Source: Cheiracanthium punctorium
Taxonomy: Eukaryota > Arthropoda > Arachnida > Araneae > Cheiracanthiidae
NCBI GenBank assembly: GCA_038373885.1
Contig: JAWZYV010000771.1
Coordinates: 1,488,001-1,552,000, forward strand
Reading direction: 5' to 3'
DNA: 64,000 nt
Shown: one piece after another, positions 11,746 through 22,689 of the stretch
Position numbering within the stretch: the first letter of the stretch is position 1
How the letters are laid out: each line of letters starts with the position of its first letter
Made by a program: the position numbers and the translations under genes
The notes under the pieces: generated by a model
Database searches by the model: none
The model's input: the letters and a program-made list of their open reading frames with translations, nothing else
What the model was told of the DNA's origin: nothing

Positions 11746-13017
11746 AATGCTTGGTAATATTCTTAATCGTAAGTGTTCGAAAAGTCGAGTGAAGTCACTC
11801 CAGATTTTCTTGATTTTTTCAAGATCTATTCAGCTAGAATTGTGTGACAACGAAAGTCATGACTTCATTTATATTTTCTTAAATAATTTGACCAGTACCT
11901 TATATTAGATTATCCTACGTTTGTTGTAATATGTGATTTTTTAAAAATGTTATAAATTACTGCATAACATATCATTCATCAATTCGCCTAAATTGAGTAA
12001 CACAACATTAAGCCTGTCCGGAATCTAATAGATTAAAATAAGACGAGGTAGTAATTCGAGCTTTACATGCTGTTAGAACAATTAATGCCATCAAATGCTT
12101 CAACAGTTAGATTTTACCTGAGGGATATTCATTATGGAATACTTCGACCATTGTCACTGTCTAAAATTTAATAATGAATACATATATTGTGCCTCACTTG
12201 CACAGCGCTGAATCATTTCATACAGAAAATGTACAGTGCTAATAGTTTCACTGCAATTTAAATTAAATTCATTTATCAATGCCCAATGGTACGGATACGT
12301 AAAATCTTTTACAAATGGATATGCTCTTGATTATTAAATTGAATTCATATGGTTGGAGGAATTTCGATAACCAAATACCAGCTAACTTTGAGTTGCATTT
12401 AATTCCTGAAAAGCTTAACCCTCTGAGAGGCTGAGTCCTAAAGTTACGTTCACCGATTCCCAATTTCCACTGCAATAAGCGTGCAGTTTTTGTTAATTGA
12501 AACTTACATCCTATAATACCCCATTTTGTGGCGTGATCGCAGCTTTGACAGCCTAATTTCCATTTCCAATAGTTTCCTTTATCCAAAATATTGTTTTATA
12601 TTAAATTGCCTGAATTTAATAGTTCACATAAACGTTTTTCAAGTGAATGGAATATTTATTTTCATGTTGCACAGTCGAAGTATGGATGCCGTAGCGTTTT
12701 TAAAACGACAGGAGCGAACATGCTAAAGCAAATATTTCTTTATTTTTTAGTTACTATACATTTAGAGTCTATGATACTTATTTTGCTTTCCCTTGCAAAA
12801 AAGCCGTAATATGCTACACCTTCGTTGGAGAGTATACTTTCAAAAAATTCAGCAATGCATACTGATTTATTTATTTTAGACGCATTCACGTCTTTAAAAC
12901 GCACTTAGAGCATGACTTGCCCGTTATGTAGGGAGCTCTTTATGACGTACTCCTGAACAATAAAGTAACATAGACTGCTTATAAATTCTTTTGATGGGAA
13001 GAATTAAAGATCTTATT
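11746..13017. other. Gene-free stretch
   Basis: No coding frame or repeat can be supported. Short openings at 12269-12809 on both strands show no domain. Confidence 0.45.
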
Positions 13018-13020
13018 AAT

Positions 13021-13072
<52 letters not shown>
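13018..13072. repeat. (TA)n microsatellite
   Basis: Nearly pure alternating TA with a few tgta interruptions at the left edge. Confidence 0.9.
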
Positions 13073-13078
<6 letters not shown>

Positions 13079-14263
13079 TATAGTGAAATGTCTCATTAGA
13101 AATAGAGATTGACGTCTCTAGGATGCGTTTTAATTAGTGATTGTCCACTGACTTTAGTATACAATGCGTTTTCTATTTGATTCTGCAGCAGCACATCAAA
13201 TGCTATTTACACTATATTAATAGGGTACTTCATAGACAGTACATTTATAACATACTAAAATATTGTCGCAATACAGGTGAATTTGCGGCAATTAGATTTT
13301 TTACAGACAGGCAAAGAGACCGAAGAATCGAAATAATACACGCTTAAAAAAGAACAGAAATTTCGCTGCTAAGGACTGAAAATCGACAGAAACTTTTTCC
13401 GGTTTTAAAGCCTTCGGAGTGAAACCGAGTTCCTTTTTTTAAGAGTATAAGAACTTCTAAAGTTTCTTGAGAAATATTAAAAATCGTAATAATGTCTCAA
13501 AAATTAAAAATTATTAATAAACAAAGAAAACGCTAAGCTATTAATACTAATCTAAACAAATTTCTTATCTTCCAACTAAATCTCAAGATATGGCTTTGGT
13601 GCGGATTTAAAATATTTTCTTCAAATACATAGTGTGGTGTGGGGCTGAAAAAAACTAAATATTAAAAAGATAATAATGCATGTTTATTTTTCAGCAAACA
13701 TATAAGTTTCATGCAATTTTTCCTAGGTAAATGTTTACAGCAAGAAAATATGCTTTTAGCTAGATTACATCAGAGAGTTAAGGTTGGGTTTATTCATTCT
13801 TCATTGAAAGCTTTTATACATAGCTGTTTTTAGAATATATGAAGAAGGACAAGTGAGAGGATAAACTTCTCTCAAAGGATCCTTGCGTTAGATATTTTCT
13901 GTCACATAACCCAAGTGAAACGTATTTGTCTTACAATATGTTGCACTTTCGATCTACAATATGTCGATACATGTATTTATCTTTAAAAAAATAGTAAAAA
14001 CGACATTTAAGCAATCAGCTTGCAAACTTAGAAACCATGTGAAGAAATAATAGAAATAGATTTGGAAACTTTCACATAAACTGATTTAACTGGTTCTTCA
14101 AAGATCAAAAACTTTTTCATTGAAAGGCGAGTAGTGTGCAAATTCAAGGTGTGAGGAAAAATACTCTTTTTTCAAACAACTTTTTCAGAAGTCCGATTTT
14201 CGTTATAGAATTTGTATTAGATGATTCCCTGTAAAATCCATTTATGCTTTGAAAGTACTCTTC

Positions 14264-14264
<1 letters not shown>
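13073..14264. other. Gene-free stretch
   Basis: AT-rich sequence without recognisable features. Confidence 0.45.

Positions 14265-14292
<28 letters not shown>
14265..14292. repeat. (ATA)n microsatellite
   Basis: About nine trinucleotide repeats, just upstream of a SINE A insertion. Confidence 0.9.
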
Positions 14293-14294
<2 letters not shown>

Positions 14295-14331
14295 TGACAT
14301 GTATTAACTTACTACTGTACAAAACAATACG

Positions 14332-14574
14332 GTCTCACCATGGCACAGTGGTTATGTCACTGGAAATGGTAGACGGGCGAAGTGTGAAGGTTCCGGGCTC
14401 GGGTCCTGTCGCGCGTCCGTCGACTTAACCGTTCGGAGTTTTCCGTGGTTTTCTCCGAAACTTAGCGTAAGTACGGGTTAGGACCCCTTAAAAAGACCTC
14501 ACGGAGGGCACTCCACCCATAGGCCCAGATCTCTCGTGCGGATAATTGGCCTTAATTCCTCAACACAACACAAC
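14332..14574 (+). mobile_element. tRNA-derived SINE, family A
   Basis: The head contains an A-box-like tggcacagtggtta and, about 45 bp on, a B-box-like ggctcgggtcc, the internal RNA polymerase III promoter layout of a tRNA-derived SINE. The body includes gttttctccgaaa and cgtaagtacgggttagga, and the tail is a cacaa repeat. The insertion is flanked by 13 bp direct repeats (14319-14331 and 14575-14587, one mismatch), as expected for LINE-mediated retroposition. Related copies are at 42734, 48609 and, inverted, 52824. Confidence 0.85.
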
Positions 14575-14817
14575 ACAAAACAATGCGAGCAGAAATTGTA
14601 TATATAACAAGACTTAAAAAAGATTATGCAAATATTTACATATAGGAAAGCCAATATAAAACTTCCGTAGAAAAAGCATAAGCAATTATCTGCAAAACTA
14701 GTTTACACAGAATTAAAATTGTGGAGGACTTACATCAAATATTGTTTCAGTTTATTTAGCAGTGCGACGTGATCAAACAGAAACTTTAGAGTTAATTTAT
14801 ACATGTAGATTAAATTC

Positions 14818-15120
14818 ATTTATTTATTTATTTGCCAGGAGAGGACAGCTCGCGTCACTGAATGTGTCGCTTAGAGCTACATATACGTCCTTCCCGGAAT
14901 TTCCCGCCACAATTTGGAACCTCATCAGAAGGTGAGGGTACTTCTGAATATTGGCACCCCCTCGGAAACTGCTAGCGACCGCCGAAAGGACTTTCGGAAG
15001 CACGGATTTAACATGCACGTACACCGCATATACACGGTGGTCTTTAATGGTATGCTGATATCGAACCCACAACCTTCCGGTTCCAAGTCCGACGCCTTAA
15101 CTACTGGGCTACCACGGTCC
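14818..15120 (-). mobile_element. tRNA-derived SINE, family C
   Basis: On the minus strand the head reads gtggtagcccagtagttaag (A box) and ggttgtgggttcgatatc (B box), clearly tRNA-like. A long body with accaccgtgtatatgcgg and gcagtttccgagggggtg follows, and the tail at the left edge is an aaat repeat. Open frames at 14824-15216 on both strands are shadows of this element. Related copies are at 42300-42552 and 63765-63999. Confidence 0.85.
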
Positions 15121-15529
15121 TATGCACATCAAACTGAATTACGAATGCAAACACCTCAAGTAAGCACATATAGTCTCTCACAAACACACAAGAAAAATTT
15201 CTTCAGGATAAAGTAAAGCTTGCCCTTAATTAATACTATAGCAAAGTTTAAAAGCGTTTATGATTTCCATTTGCCGCATTTGACTATCATGATCTACCTG
15301 TTTTAAATGAGAAGCGATTTCTACGAAGTTTGTAGATATTATTTCTATGGATGATGTTATGTTCTTATTCAAAAACATGGGGACAGCGTGAATAATTTTC
15401 TACAGGAAAACGCAGTAGATTTTTAATGCAATAATGTCTTATGTGCCTTATAGTTTAAAATGTTTTTCGGAGACCTTCAATTGTTTAAAACAAATCTATA
15501 TCAATATGTATGAAAGTGTTGTATAAAAG

Positions 15530-15780
15530 GATGTTCTCCATTGAAAATGGTATAGGTCACGTTGCTATTTGGGAGATGGCGCTGTAACATCGCATTGAAG
15601 TCACAATGCCACCCATAAGTGTGACTTCACTGTGACGTTGCCAAAGGAGGACATTCGACAGTCAAAATGACTCATTTGTGAACAACAACGTCGACGTCAC
15701 AGGACGATCTTACGACGTCGCAGAAACTCATATTTAAGTTACGGCGTTATTAGGGAAGTAATATTGATAATGGTCTGCAA
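15530..15780. repeat. Segment rich in TGACGT/ACGTCA palindromic motifs
   Basis: The segment is less AT-rich than its surroundings and contains repeated inverted TGACGT-type words (gtcacgttgc, gtgacttcactgtgacgttg, cgtcgacgtcac, cttacgacgtcg). No terminal inverted repeats were identified. It may be the interior of a decayed MITE. Confidence 0.3.
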
Positions 15781-15856
15781 GGACCGCTCATAGATTTAAA
15801 TTCCGAGGTAAACTACTAAAATAAATTATTTTGTTCTTTATTGTCTTTAACTGTTC

Positions 15857-16206
15857 TTAACATGTTCTCTCTGATCGTTTCAAATAGTTGGCGATAGCAT
15901 TCAAAGACCCAAGCTTGGAATGAACAATAGGCACTGAACGGGAATCACTGCCGTTGCGTCTTTGTAACAGCCAACCAAGAAGATCAACTGGACAACGCTG
16001 AAAAACGGCTGCGCGGCATGCAGCTGTCTCAGAGAACTTCTTTAATTCTGCGGCGATTTGATCGGCCGCCATGTTACTGGTAGTTAAATGGATCGATGGC
16101 AACGGCTGCACTTTTTCAACGTTGGGACCACCATATTGTTTTACGACTAGCAGGAAAAGCGTTGAAATAAGGTGGCTTCACGAAGCAACCACCGCGAGTC
16201 AAAGGG
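15857..16206 (-). mobile_element. Diverged piggyBac-type MITE, subfamily II
   Basis: The right edge reads cgcgagtcAAAGGG followed by TTAA at 16207-16210. Inside, in reverse complement, are aacgttgaaaaagtgcagcc, the ccatttaactaccag box and AACATGGCGGCCGATC, homologous to the conserved core of the eight main copies but clearly diverged. It matches 47683-47945 better than the main family. The left boundary is not defined. The minus-strand opening inside is not a recognisable gene. Confidence 0.6.
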
Positions 16207-16210
16207 TTAA

Positions 16211-18240
16211 AATGTCCTCTGCACATTAGCATCTCACTACACATCTTATTTGGTGCATGATAAAATAATACTATTAACTGTTCCACTGAGCAAATTCCAT
16301 TTAGAGTTTAGGGAGAGAGTAATCCGGGGATTGTCAAGTTTCAGCATGGTCAACACCATTACAACTAATAGGAGAAATGTTTAATCCTGTAGGAGTTTTC
16401 ACGTTCCATGAACACGTTTTACGTCGAGGTTCGAGAAATGAAATTTACCGCATCAGTTATTTTCGTAAGATATTTTAAGTAACGAAATTTAAGAGAGAAT
16501 GTATTAGGCTAAGCGTAAAGTAGAATGAAATGGAATGGAATGCAGAATGTCTTTAAAAAGGGATAATTTTTTAGAACATATCAAGCTGATTTCTCCTAAA
16601 ATGTGTGCTGTGAATATGTTGCATCTGGTTCGTTTTCATGCTTTTAAAATACACTTTTTAAATATATTTTTTACGTATGTGAATTTTTATTAGAAGAACA
16701 ATATTAATGCTCATGCACTTTTTTAAACTAAAATAATATTTTAATCAATATTGCTTACTACAGTCACTTTAAAACAACCACGAGTAATTCATACATTAGG
16801 TCTTAATTTCTTATTGTTATAAAATAAAGGCTGTTTAGTTTATGTATTTCTTTAAGTGATCTTTGTTATAGAGATCGATTATGGTTAGTTCCATGAGAGT
16901 TTATTGAGTTTAAAAAACTTAAAATACTTGTGACACATACACAAATTAAACTATATTTTATTTATTTTTTATTTTTAAAAGAAAACATGTATTAAGATAA
17001 TGCCACATTGTGAACTCATTTTCAACAAATTAATGCTACAAAGATGTATGATGTATTTTAAAAAGCTAGTGAAGTATTTATAAAATCTTGTAGTTGAGAA
17101 AACTTTTATTTCTCAACTCTAATATAAGAGTGTCTTTTTCTAGATTTAATTAATTGTAAACTGAAACTACACATCTAAAATGAGACTATTTGTGACTAAC
17201 ATTACTGAAACTGGAAATTGTTTAGATTTCGTAGCGATTTATTGTTTAAAATCTCTATGGCAGATTTTCAGGAGATTATATTGATAGAAAGTATCACATT
17301 TGATTATGAATCAAATTCAATGATGTTTTAAATCAAGAGAATTCAATTATTTTTCCGAATTTCTTGAAATGAACACGCTCCGAAAGAAAGGTATAAATCT
17401 TGTGGGTCGAATATGAAAAAATATCCCTTACTCTTGACGTTAATAGTATTTTTGTTGGGCAGCTAAAAATATGTTGCAAATCTGATAACGGATTAATATG
17501 AAGTTTTAAATCAGGGAAAGAAAAGTATAGATGATCCATTAATGTAAAGAAATTTCTGCACGCAATAGACTGTATGAAGATACACTTTATGATACAAATA
17601 ATGAATCTTGATACAGAAAATGAACTGCGCAACTAAGCTATCAAGGAAACCCCAAAACATAATTAAATGTAGCTTTTTAATTTCAAAGAGCATTTAATTT
17701 TAAATAATTATACGTAAAAACTATTCTTAAATTTTAAGACGAAGCTTAAATTATATTATTCAACGTGTTATATAAATATTTTATTCGTGTTTAATTTAAA
17801 ATTACATACGAAAATTAAACATTTAGTGGAATTAAATGTTTAACTTTTCATTATAAATTCAGCATATAATATATATTTTTGTTAACTTCCAGATAATAAA
17901 AATAACTTTTATAAGTTTAAATCAGATGAAACATTAATAGATGAATTTCAGCATGAGAATGTATTGCTCCCAAAATTTTACATTTAAAAAATATACTTTT
18001 TTTGTATGGAGTATATTAAAATTAAATTAGTAATAACTCTGTATGCAAGCAACAGACATTTTTCTCGGTTTACTTTAAAAAACAGTTCAGTTATTTTATT
18101 TATTTATTTTTTGTTTGTTTCTAAAAATAAAAGAAGTTCAGTTCTGGCTCAAAACAAATAAGACATACATAAATCCTCTTTAGAAGATAAGCACTAGTAG
18201 GAGTGGATAACTTTCAGAGAGAAATAATGCCCTTCGTTGC
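16211..18240. other. Gene-free stretch
   Basis: Very AT-rich DNA with no supported feature. Confidence 0.45.
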
Positions 18241-18289
18241 TTGTTTTGGAGCTTTAGAAAAACTTTTAGTAGAATTTCGGTGTTGTATC

Positions 18290-18716
18290 ACATAACGTTT
18301 GACGTGCATTTTGACAGTCCCCCCCCCCAAAAAAAAAAAAACGATTTCGATGAAAATATTTTAGATCGTTTGTACCTCATTGGTATCTTCCCAATAAGCG
18401 CTTCCTTGTTGGGGAGCGGGCGAAATGCCTAGCCTCCCACCAACGAATTTTCATGAATGAACGGTGCCAATCGGTTGTACCTCGTTTGTACCAAGAAAAT
18501 TTTCGTTTGTACCTCAATGGTAGTTTAACTATAACGTATCATTGTGGGAGGGGCAAGCATTTCGCAAGCTCCCCCACCAACGAATTTTACGAATTTTCAA
18601 AAATGAACGGTGCCAATCGTTTGTACGGCGTTTCTATCCGTTTGTACCACACGGGTAGTTTAACTATAAGCATATCCTTATGGGGGGGCTGGCGAAATGC
18701 TAGCCCTTCCTACTAA
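18290..18716 (+). repeat. GTACC-rich ~146 bp tandem repeat
   Basis: Two to three units carry ccnaccaacgaattttc, gaacggtgccaatcg, cgtttgtacc and ggtagtttaactata; the gaacggtgccaat box recurs 146 bp apart (18461 and 18607). Each unit ends in a GC-rich inverted motif such as gggggctggcgaaatgctag. Layout and period match the subrepeats in the termini of the 60106-63757 element, so this looks like a diverged relative or an isolated end of such an element. A poly-C/poly-A run sits at 18319-18341. Confidence 0.6.
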
Positions 18717-18720
18717 TCTT

Positions 18721-19180
18721 CTAGATATTTAATCAAATTTGATCTTGCATACAGCAGACTTTTGGTAGCTGAATCTTGCCACACGTAGCAAGGCATCCCT
18801 TATAAACATTTTGCTGAATAATAAGCATTTAATATCAGTTTTGCGTACTCTAGCCATAATTTGTTTCTAATTCATCATTTTATCTTAAACGGGAGGTTGA
18901 AACACCCTATAAACAAGTTCCACTGGGAAAAAATAGCGCTGAATATTAATTACTGGCAACTGTTATGTGTGTTAAAGCCGCAGTTTGCCAATCGTATAAT
19001 CACAGCTGAAACAAAACATACAAGATATGACAATTTAATTACCGAATCGTAGTAACATTTTTTTTTTATTGTGTACTTTCCTCTTTGGGGAAATCAAGAC
19101 CTCTCCGTGCGTGTGTTCTATTTTGTAGTGTAAAGCGCCACTCTAAATAGTGTAGTACTCTAAACATTTTCTTTCCCTGC
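18721..19180. other. Gene-free stretch
   Basis: No supported feature. Confidence 0.4.
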
Positions 19181-20325
19181 GTTACACTGTTAATAAAAAA
19201 GTTCACCACAAAGGTGCTACAATAGCTGCAACCTTCCTATAGAGAAACTTTTCACCATAAATTGGTGCCTACACTGATCAATAATCCAAATCATGGGGAA
19301 ACCTTCCTCCCTAGGATGCAGCTAATTAAGAACTAAATTAGCTGCAGACTTCCTATGTAGAAACGATTCACCATTGATCAGTATAAGTACCAATTCATGG
19401 CGCAAAGTTTCACCATAGAAAGGTTGCAGCTAATGTATCTAGGGAATGCAATCCCGATCCCGCGGGAACGTTATCCTGCACAAATATTTGCGGGACTAGT
19501 CCCGCGGGATTCACACTGAGAAATAATTTATTTTGTATTACAATTTCACGCTGCTTCCCAATCAATATACCGAAAATTTTGCATATATATGTCTCTTATC
19601 TAACAATAAACGAATCAATAACTACAAATTTTAATTTAAAATTTTATTATTTTTTAAAAATTATCTTACAATGGGAGTCTGGATCAAACATCTAAATCTA
19701 GACATCGTAATCTATAATTTTCGCAAACTTATTTCAGTTCATTCCAAAGGAACTGAAATATTTCATATTAATTTATCTCTTAGCGAACAGTCACGAATTA
19801 ATTATTAATAGTTTTCATTTTTTTAATTCACAATTTTAATTATTTTACTAAAATTAAATCTAGACTAGGAAATGATTAATTGGATTTGCTCGAATTTGTA
19901 CGTTCATTTTTCAGCAACTGAGAAAATAACGTAAGTATGTGAATGAATCTATAAATTGTATATTTCTGTAAATTCCTCATTTTTAGCAACTAACATAAGA
20001 CATCACTTAGTATATTATTCTGAATATCATGATTATAATTTACATACTTCTGTAAGTTATTGTATTAATTATATCACACGATTAATTTTTTTTATTAAAG
20101 CTAAACTTCATAGTGCTTAAAATCTTACTTTTTTTTTGCAATTTTCTCTATAAATGAAGTCCTAGCTAAATTAACTGTCAATCCCGCGGGATTGCGGGAT
20201 CCCGCGGGATCAATAAATTTCAATCCCGAAATCCCGCAAGACGAAAAACAGTGCGGGATTGCATTCCCTAAATGTAGCACCATTCTATGGTAAAATGTTG
20301 AACTACTTCTAATTAACAGTGTAAC
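19181..20325. mobile_element. Foldback MITE split by an hAT-type element
   Basis: The left end GTTACACTGTTAAT (19181) is matched in inverted orientation by ATTAACAGTGTAAC ending at 20325. Inverted similarity continues inwards for about 130 bp on each side: gttcaccac...aggtgctac, tagctgcaacctt, gaaactttt and attggtgcc...actgatcaat have mirrored partners. Without the 19440-20270 insertion the element is about 0.3 kb. No coding capacity. The target duplication is not clear. Confidence 0.7.
19440..20270. mobile_element. hAT-type non-autonomous element
   Basis: The terminal inverted repeats TAGGGAATGCAATCCCG and their mirror ending GCATTCCCTA bound 831 bp. Flanking octamers AATGTATC (19432-19439) and AATGTAGC (20271-20278) form an 8 bp target duplication with one mismatch, diagnostic of hAT. 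Multiple CCCGCGGGAT words sit close to both ends. The AT-rich interior has no transposase. It was inserted into the pre-existing foldback MITE. Confidence 0.8.
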
Positions 20326-20837
20326 ACTGTCAAATCAGATACCTTCCTACCCAGATTTCATATTGGGAAATAATGGAAGAAACAACGTGGGGCGAGATCG
20401 GGTGAATACAGTGGGTGTTCCAACACAAGACGCCCATTCTTCCCATAAAAATGTTTCAGTGAAAGTGAGGTGAACAATGGAGCGAAGTTTTCCTCCTATT
20501 TCTTGTCAACTCAGAAACACATTCAGCTGACAATTTGAGATCAGTTAGCTAACTTTCTGATTTAGATCTCCGATAATCTTCAGCAATTTCTCCTTTAACT
20601 CTTACTCTAAACCTTTTAAACCAGACGCAGAGACTTCCGCGCGTGAAACACATTAATTTCCGAAAACTTGTTTTTACTATAAGCTTCCGAGAGGGTTTTC
20701 ACAAATTTCATTAAAAACTGTACGTCGTTCTTTTTATACGTTTAATTTTGGGGGTGAAGTGCGGTTGATAGGCATCTTATAAACCAATATCTTACATTGA
20801 ACATTTTTCACTCTGGATCACTGTCTAAAGCAAACAT

Positions 20838-21030
20838 CATGGAATTACAACATGCACGTGCAAGTGCATACTATCGTCGCCTTCCAGTATATACCGAGTT
20901 CGATCTGGTTGTTTAATTCTCACATAAGACCTAGTCTCCATTACTGTGTCCGCACTATTGTCAGAGTTGTGGATTACGCATTACAGGTGACAAATCCTCT
21001 GATGTTTCAAACACAGGAGTCTATCGTTTT
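20838..21030 (+). repeat. ~190 bp direct repeat, copy 1
   Basis: Nearly identical to 22494-22681, with a few substitutions and small indels. Both begin catggaattaca and end near acacaggagtctatc. A mariner relic lies between the copies. Ends are not TG...CA and no retroviral gene lies between, so an LTR pair is unlikely. Confidence 0.85.
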
Positions 21031-21740
21031 AAGTATGACTTATGTATTGACCTCTTGATTTAGAAGCTCAGCAACAAAAGTCATGACATGCTTATTTCAC
21101 GTGTAAAAAAAAAAAAAAAATGTAGCCTTCCCAATTTTGCACGTCAAAGCCTTTAAACCTAATGGGTTTCTAATGCATTTTTTTAACTCTTGACATCAAA
21201 ATGATGTGAATATCACATAGGAAATGCAAACTGAATTCTCGAAATAAAAAATGTACTCTCCTACTTGGTACTGTATGCGACATGTCGGCGGTCCGATTTT
21301 CAGATTTTTAAAATAGCGCATTTATATCTCTATAGTTTTAACGTATTTGTGTAAATTTGCAAATTGATCTGCCCTATGATGTGAATCGTATTATAGTTTT
21401 TGATTTTTTTTTCCTAAATAGCTAAAATTGCGAATGAGTACGTTTGAAAATGAAACTATGACGTAGTTGCTACATCTTTTAACTTTTCTACCCAAATAAA
21501 GCAATTTCCTTGTTGAGATTGGGAAAGAAATTGCTAAAAATCAGGAAAAAGATGGATTTTCAGATTTTAAAATATTTTTTTCTTTTTTTTTTTTGTAACA
21601 TAATTATGAAAAATTTGAAGCCAGTCGTACCAACGGTGTAGATTTTATTACGTTTTAAGAGCAGAACGTTTTAATGTTTTGAAATAATGTAGGTAAAAGA
21701 TGTGTCTTGGTGTGGTTCAACACGGAATTATTACTGGGTC
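21031..21740. other. Gene-free stretch
   Basis: AT-rich, with homopolymer A (21104-21120) and T runs and no coding feature. Confidence 0.4.
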
Positions 21741-21744
21741 TAGT

Positions 21745-22110
21745 AATAAGTTTTAAGGTGCGTGTCAAAGAAATGAATATACAATTTAGAAATTATAATA
21801 CATTTATTCGTAAAAGTAATCTCCATTATTTTCCCGCACCTACCATTAACAGTCATGTAGCGCGCAGATGCCAGAAGCATAGGGTTCATCATTTGATGCG
21901 ATGAAAACATCAATGGGTTTTCGTACTTCGTCCACTGTGGGGAAATGTGCAGAAGACAAGGCATAGTTCAGCGACCAAAATATCTGATAGTCGGAAGGGG
22001 CTATGTCAAGGCTATACGCCGGGTCTTCCAGAACTTCCCAGCCAAACTTTACTAACGTTTCCTTGACTGGTTTTCGCAACATGAGGAGTTGCATTGTTGG
22101 AAGAGACATG
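21745..22110 (-). pseudogene. Mariner-type transposase C-terminal relic
   Basis: On the minus strand, starting near 22110, one frame reads NNATPHVAK and the next reads KPVKETLVKFGWEVL, then PAYSLDIAPSDYQIFWSLNYAL, then FPTVDEVRKPIDVFIAS. This is the end of a mariner DD34D transposase: the HDNARPHVA block with the second Asp and the PYSPDLAPSDYHLF block with the third. One frameshift lies right after NNATPHVAK. The second Asp appears as Asn; the third is kept in APSDY. The N-terminal two thirds are missing. No terminal inverted repeats were recognised. Confidence 0.8.
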
Positions 22111-22493
22111 CAGGGTTTACTGCACTACAAACTATTGGAGCCGAGGCCGGTGAAAGTGTACCTGCTTAACGATATAAATCTATAAACGTCCAAATACTGG
22201 TCAAGGTTTGCAGCCCGTCAGTTGGCCCCGATGGTGGAAGGTACTGGAATATAATGGGGATTACTTTGACGAATAAAGGTATTATTATAAGTTCTAAATT
22301 GCCTATTCATTTATTTGACACGCTCTTTTAAACTCGTTACTAGAACCAATACATCTATAGGCTTTCATTTATATGCTAACATTCAATGTTTCATCGACTG
22401 CGACAAAGTGCGCAAAAATAGACCTTATATTTTGCACACTAAAATTATTCAATCCTTTTACTTCCTGCCAAATCCCTTCAATCCTTTTACTTC

Positions 22494-22681
22494 CATGGAA
22501 TTACAGCATGCACGTGCAAGTGCATACTATGCGCCTTCCAGTATACACCGAGTTCCATCTGGTTGTTTAATTCTCCATAAGACCTAGTCTCCATTACTGT
22601 GTCCGCACTATTGTCAGAGTTGTGGATTACGCAATACAGGTGACAAATCCTCTGATGTTTCAGACACAGGAGTCTATCTTT
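22494..22681 (+). repeat. ~190 bp direct repeat, copy 2
   Basis: Partner of 20838-21030, lying about 1.65 kb downstream in the same orientation. Confidence 0.85.
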
Positions 22682-22689
22682 TCATATCT

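Noticed and set aside
14332..14400. tRNA-like boxes considered as a true tRNA gene (also at 15050-15120 and 38053-38330)
   Set aside because: No acceptor stem or full cloverleaf is present, and the sequence continues into repeated SINE bodies with tails.
14824..15216. Opposing open frames of 82 and 100 codons
   Set aside because: They are shadows of a tRNA-derived SINE.
20838..22681. Direct repeats considered as an LTR pair
   Set aside because: The ends are not TG...CA, no primer-binding site or gag/pol lies between, and the interior is a mariner relic.
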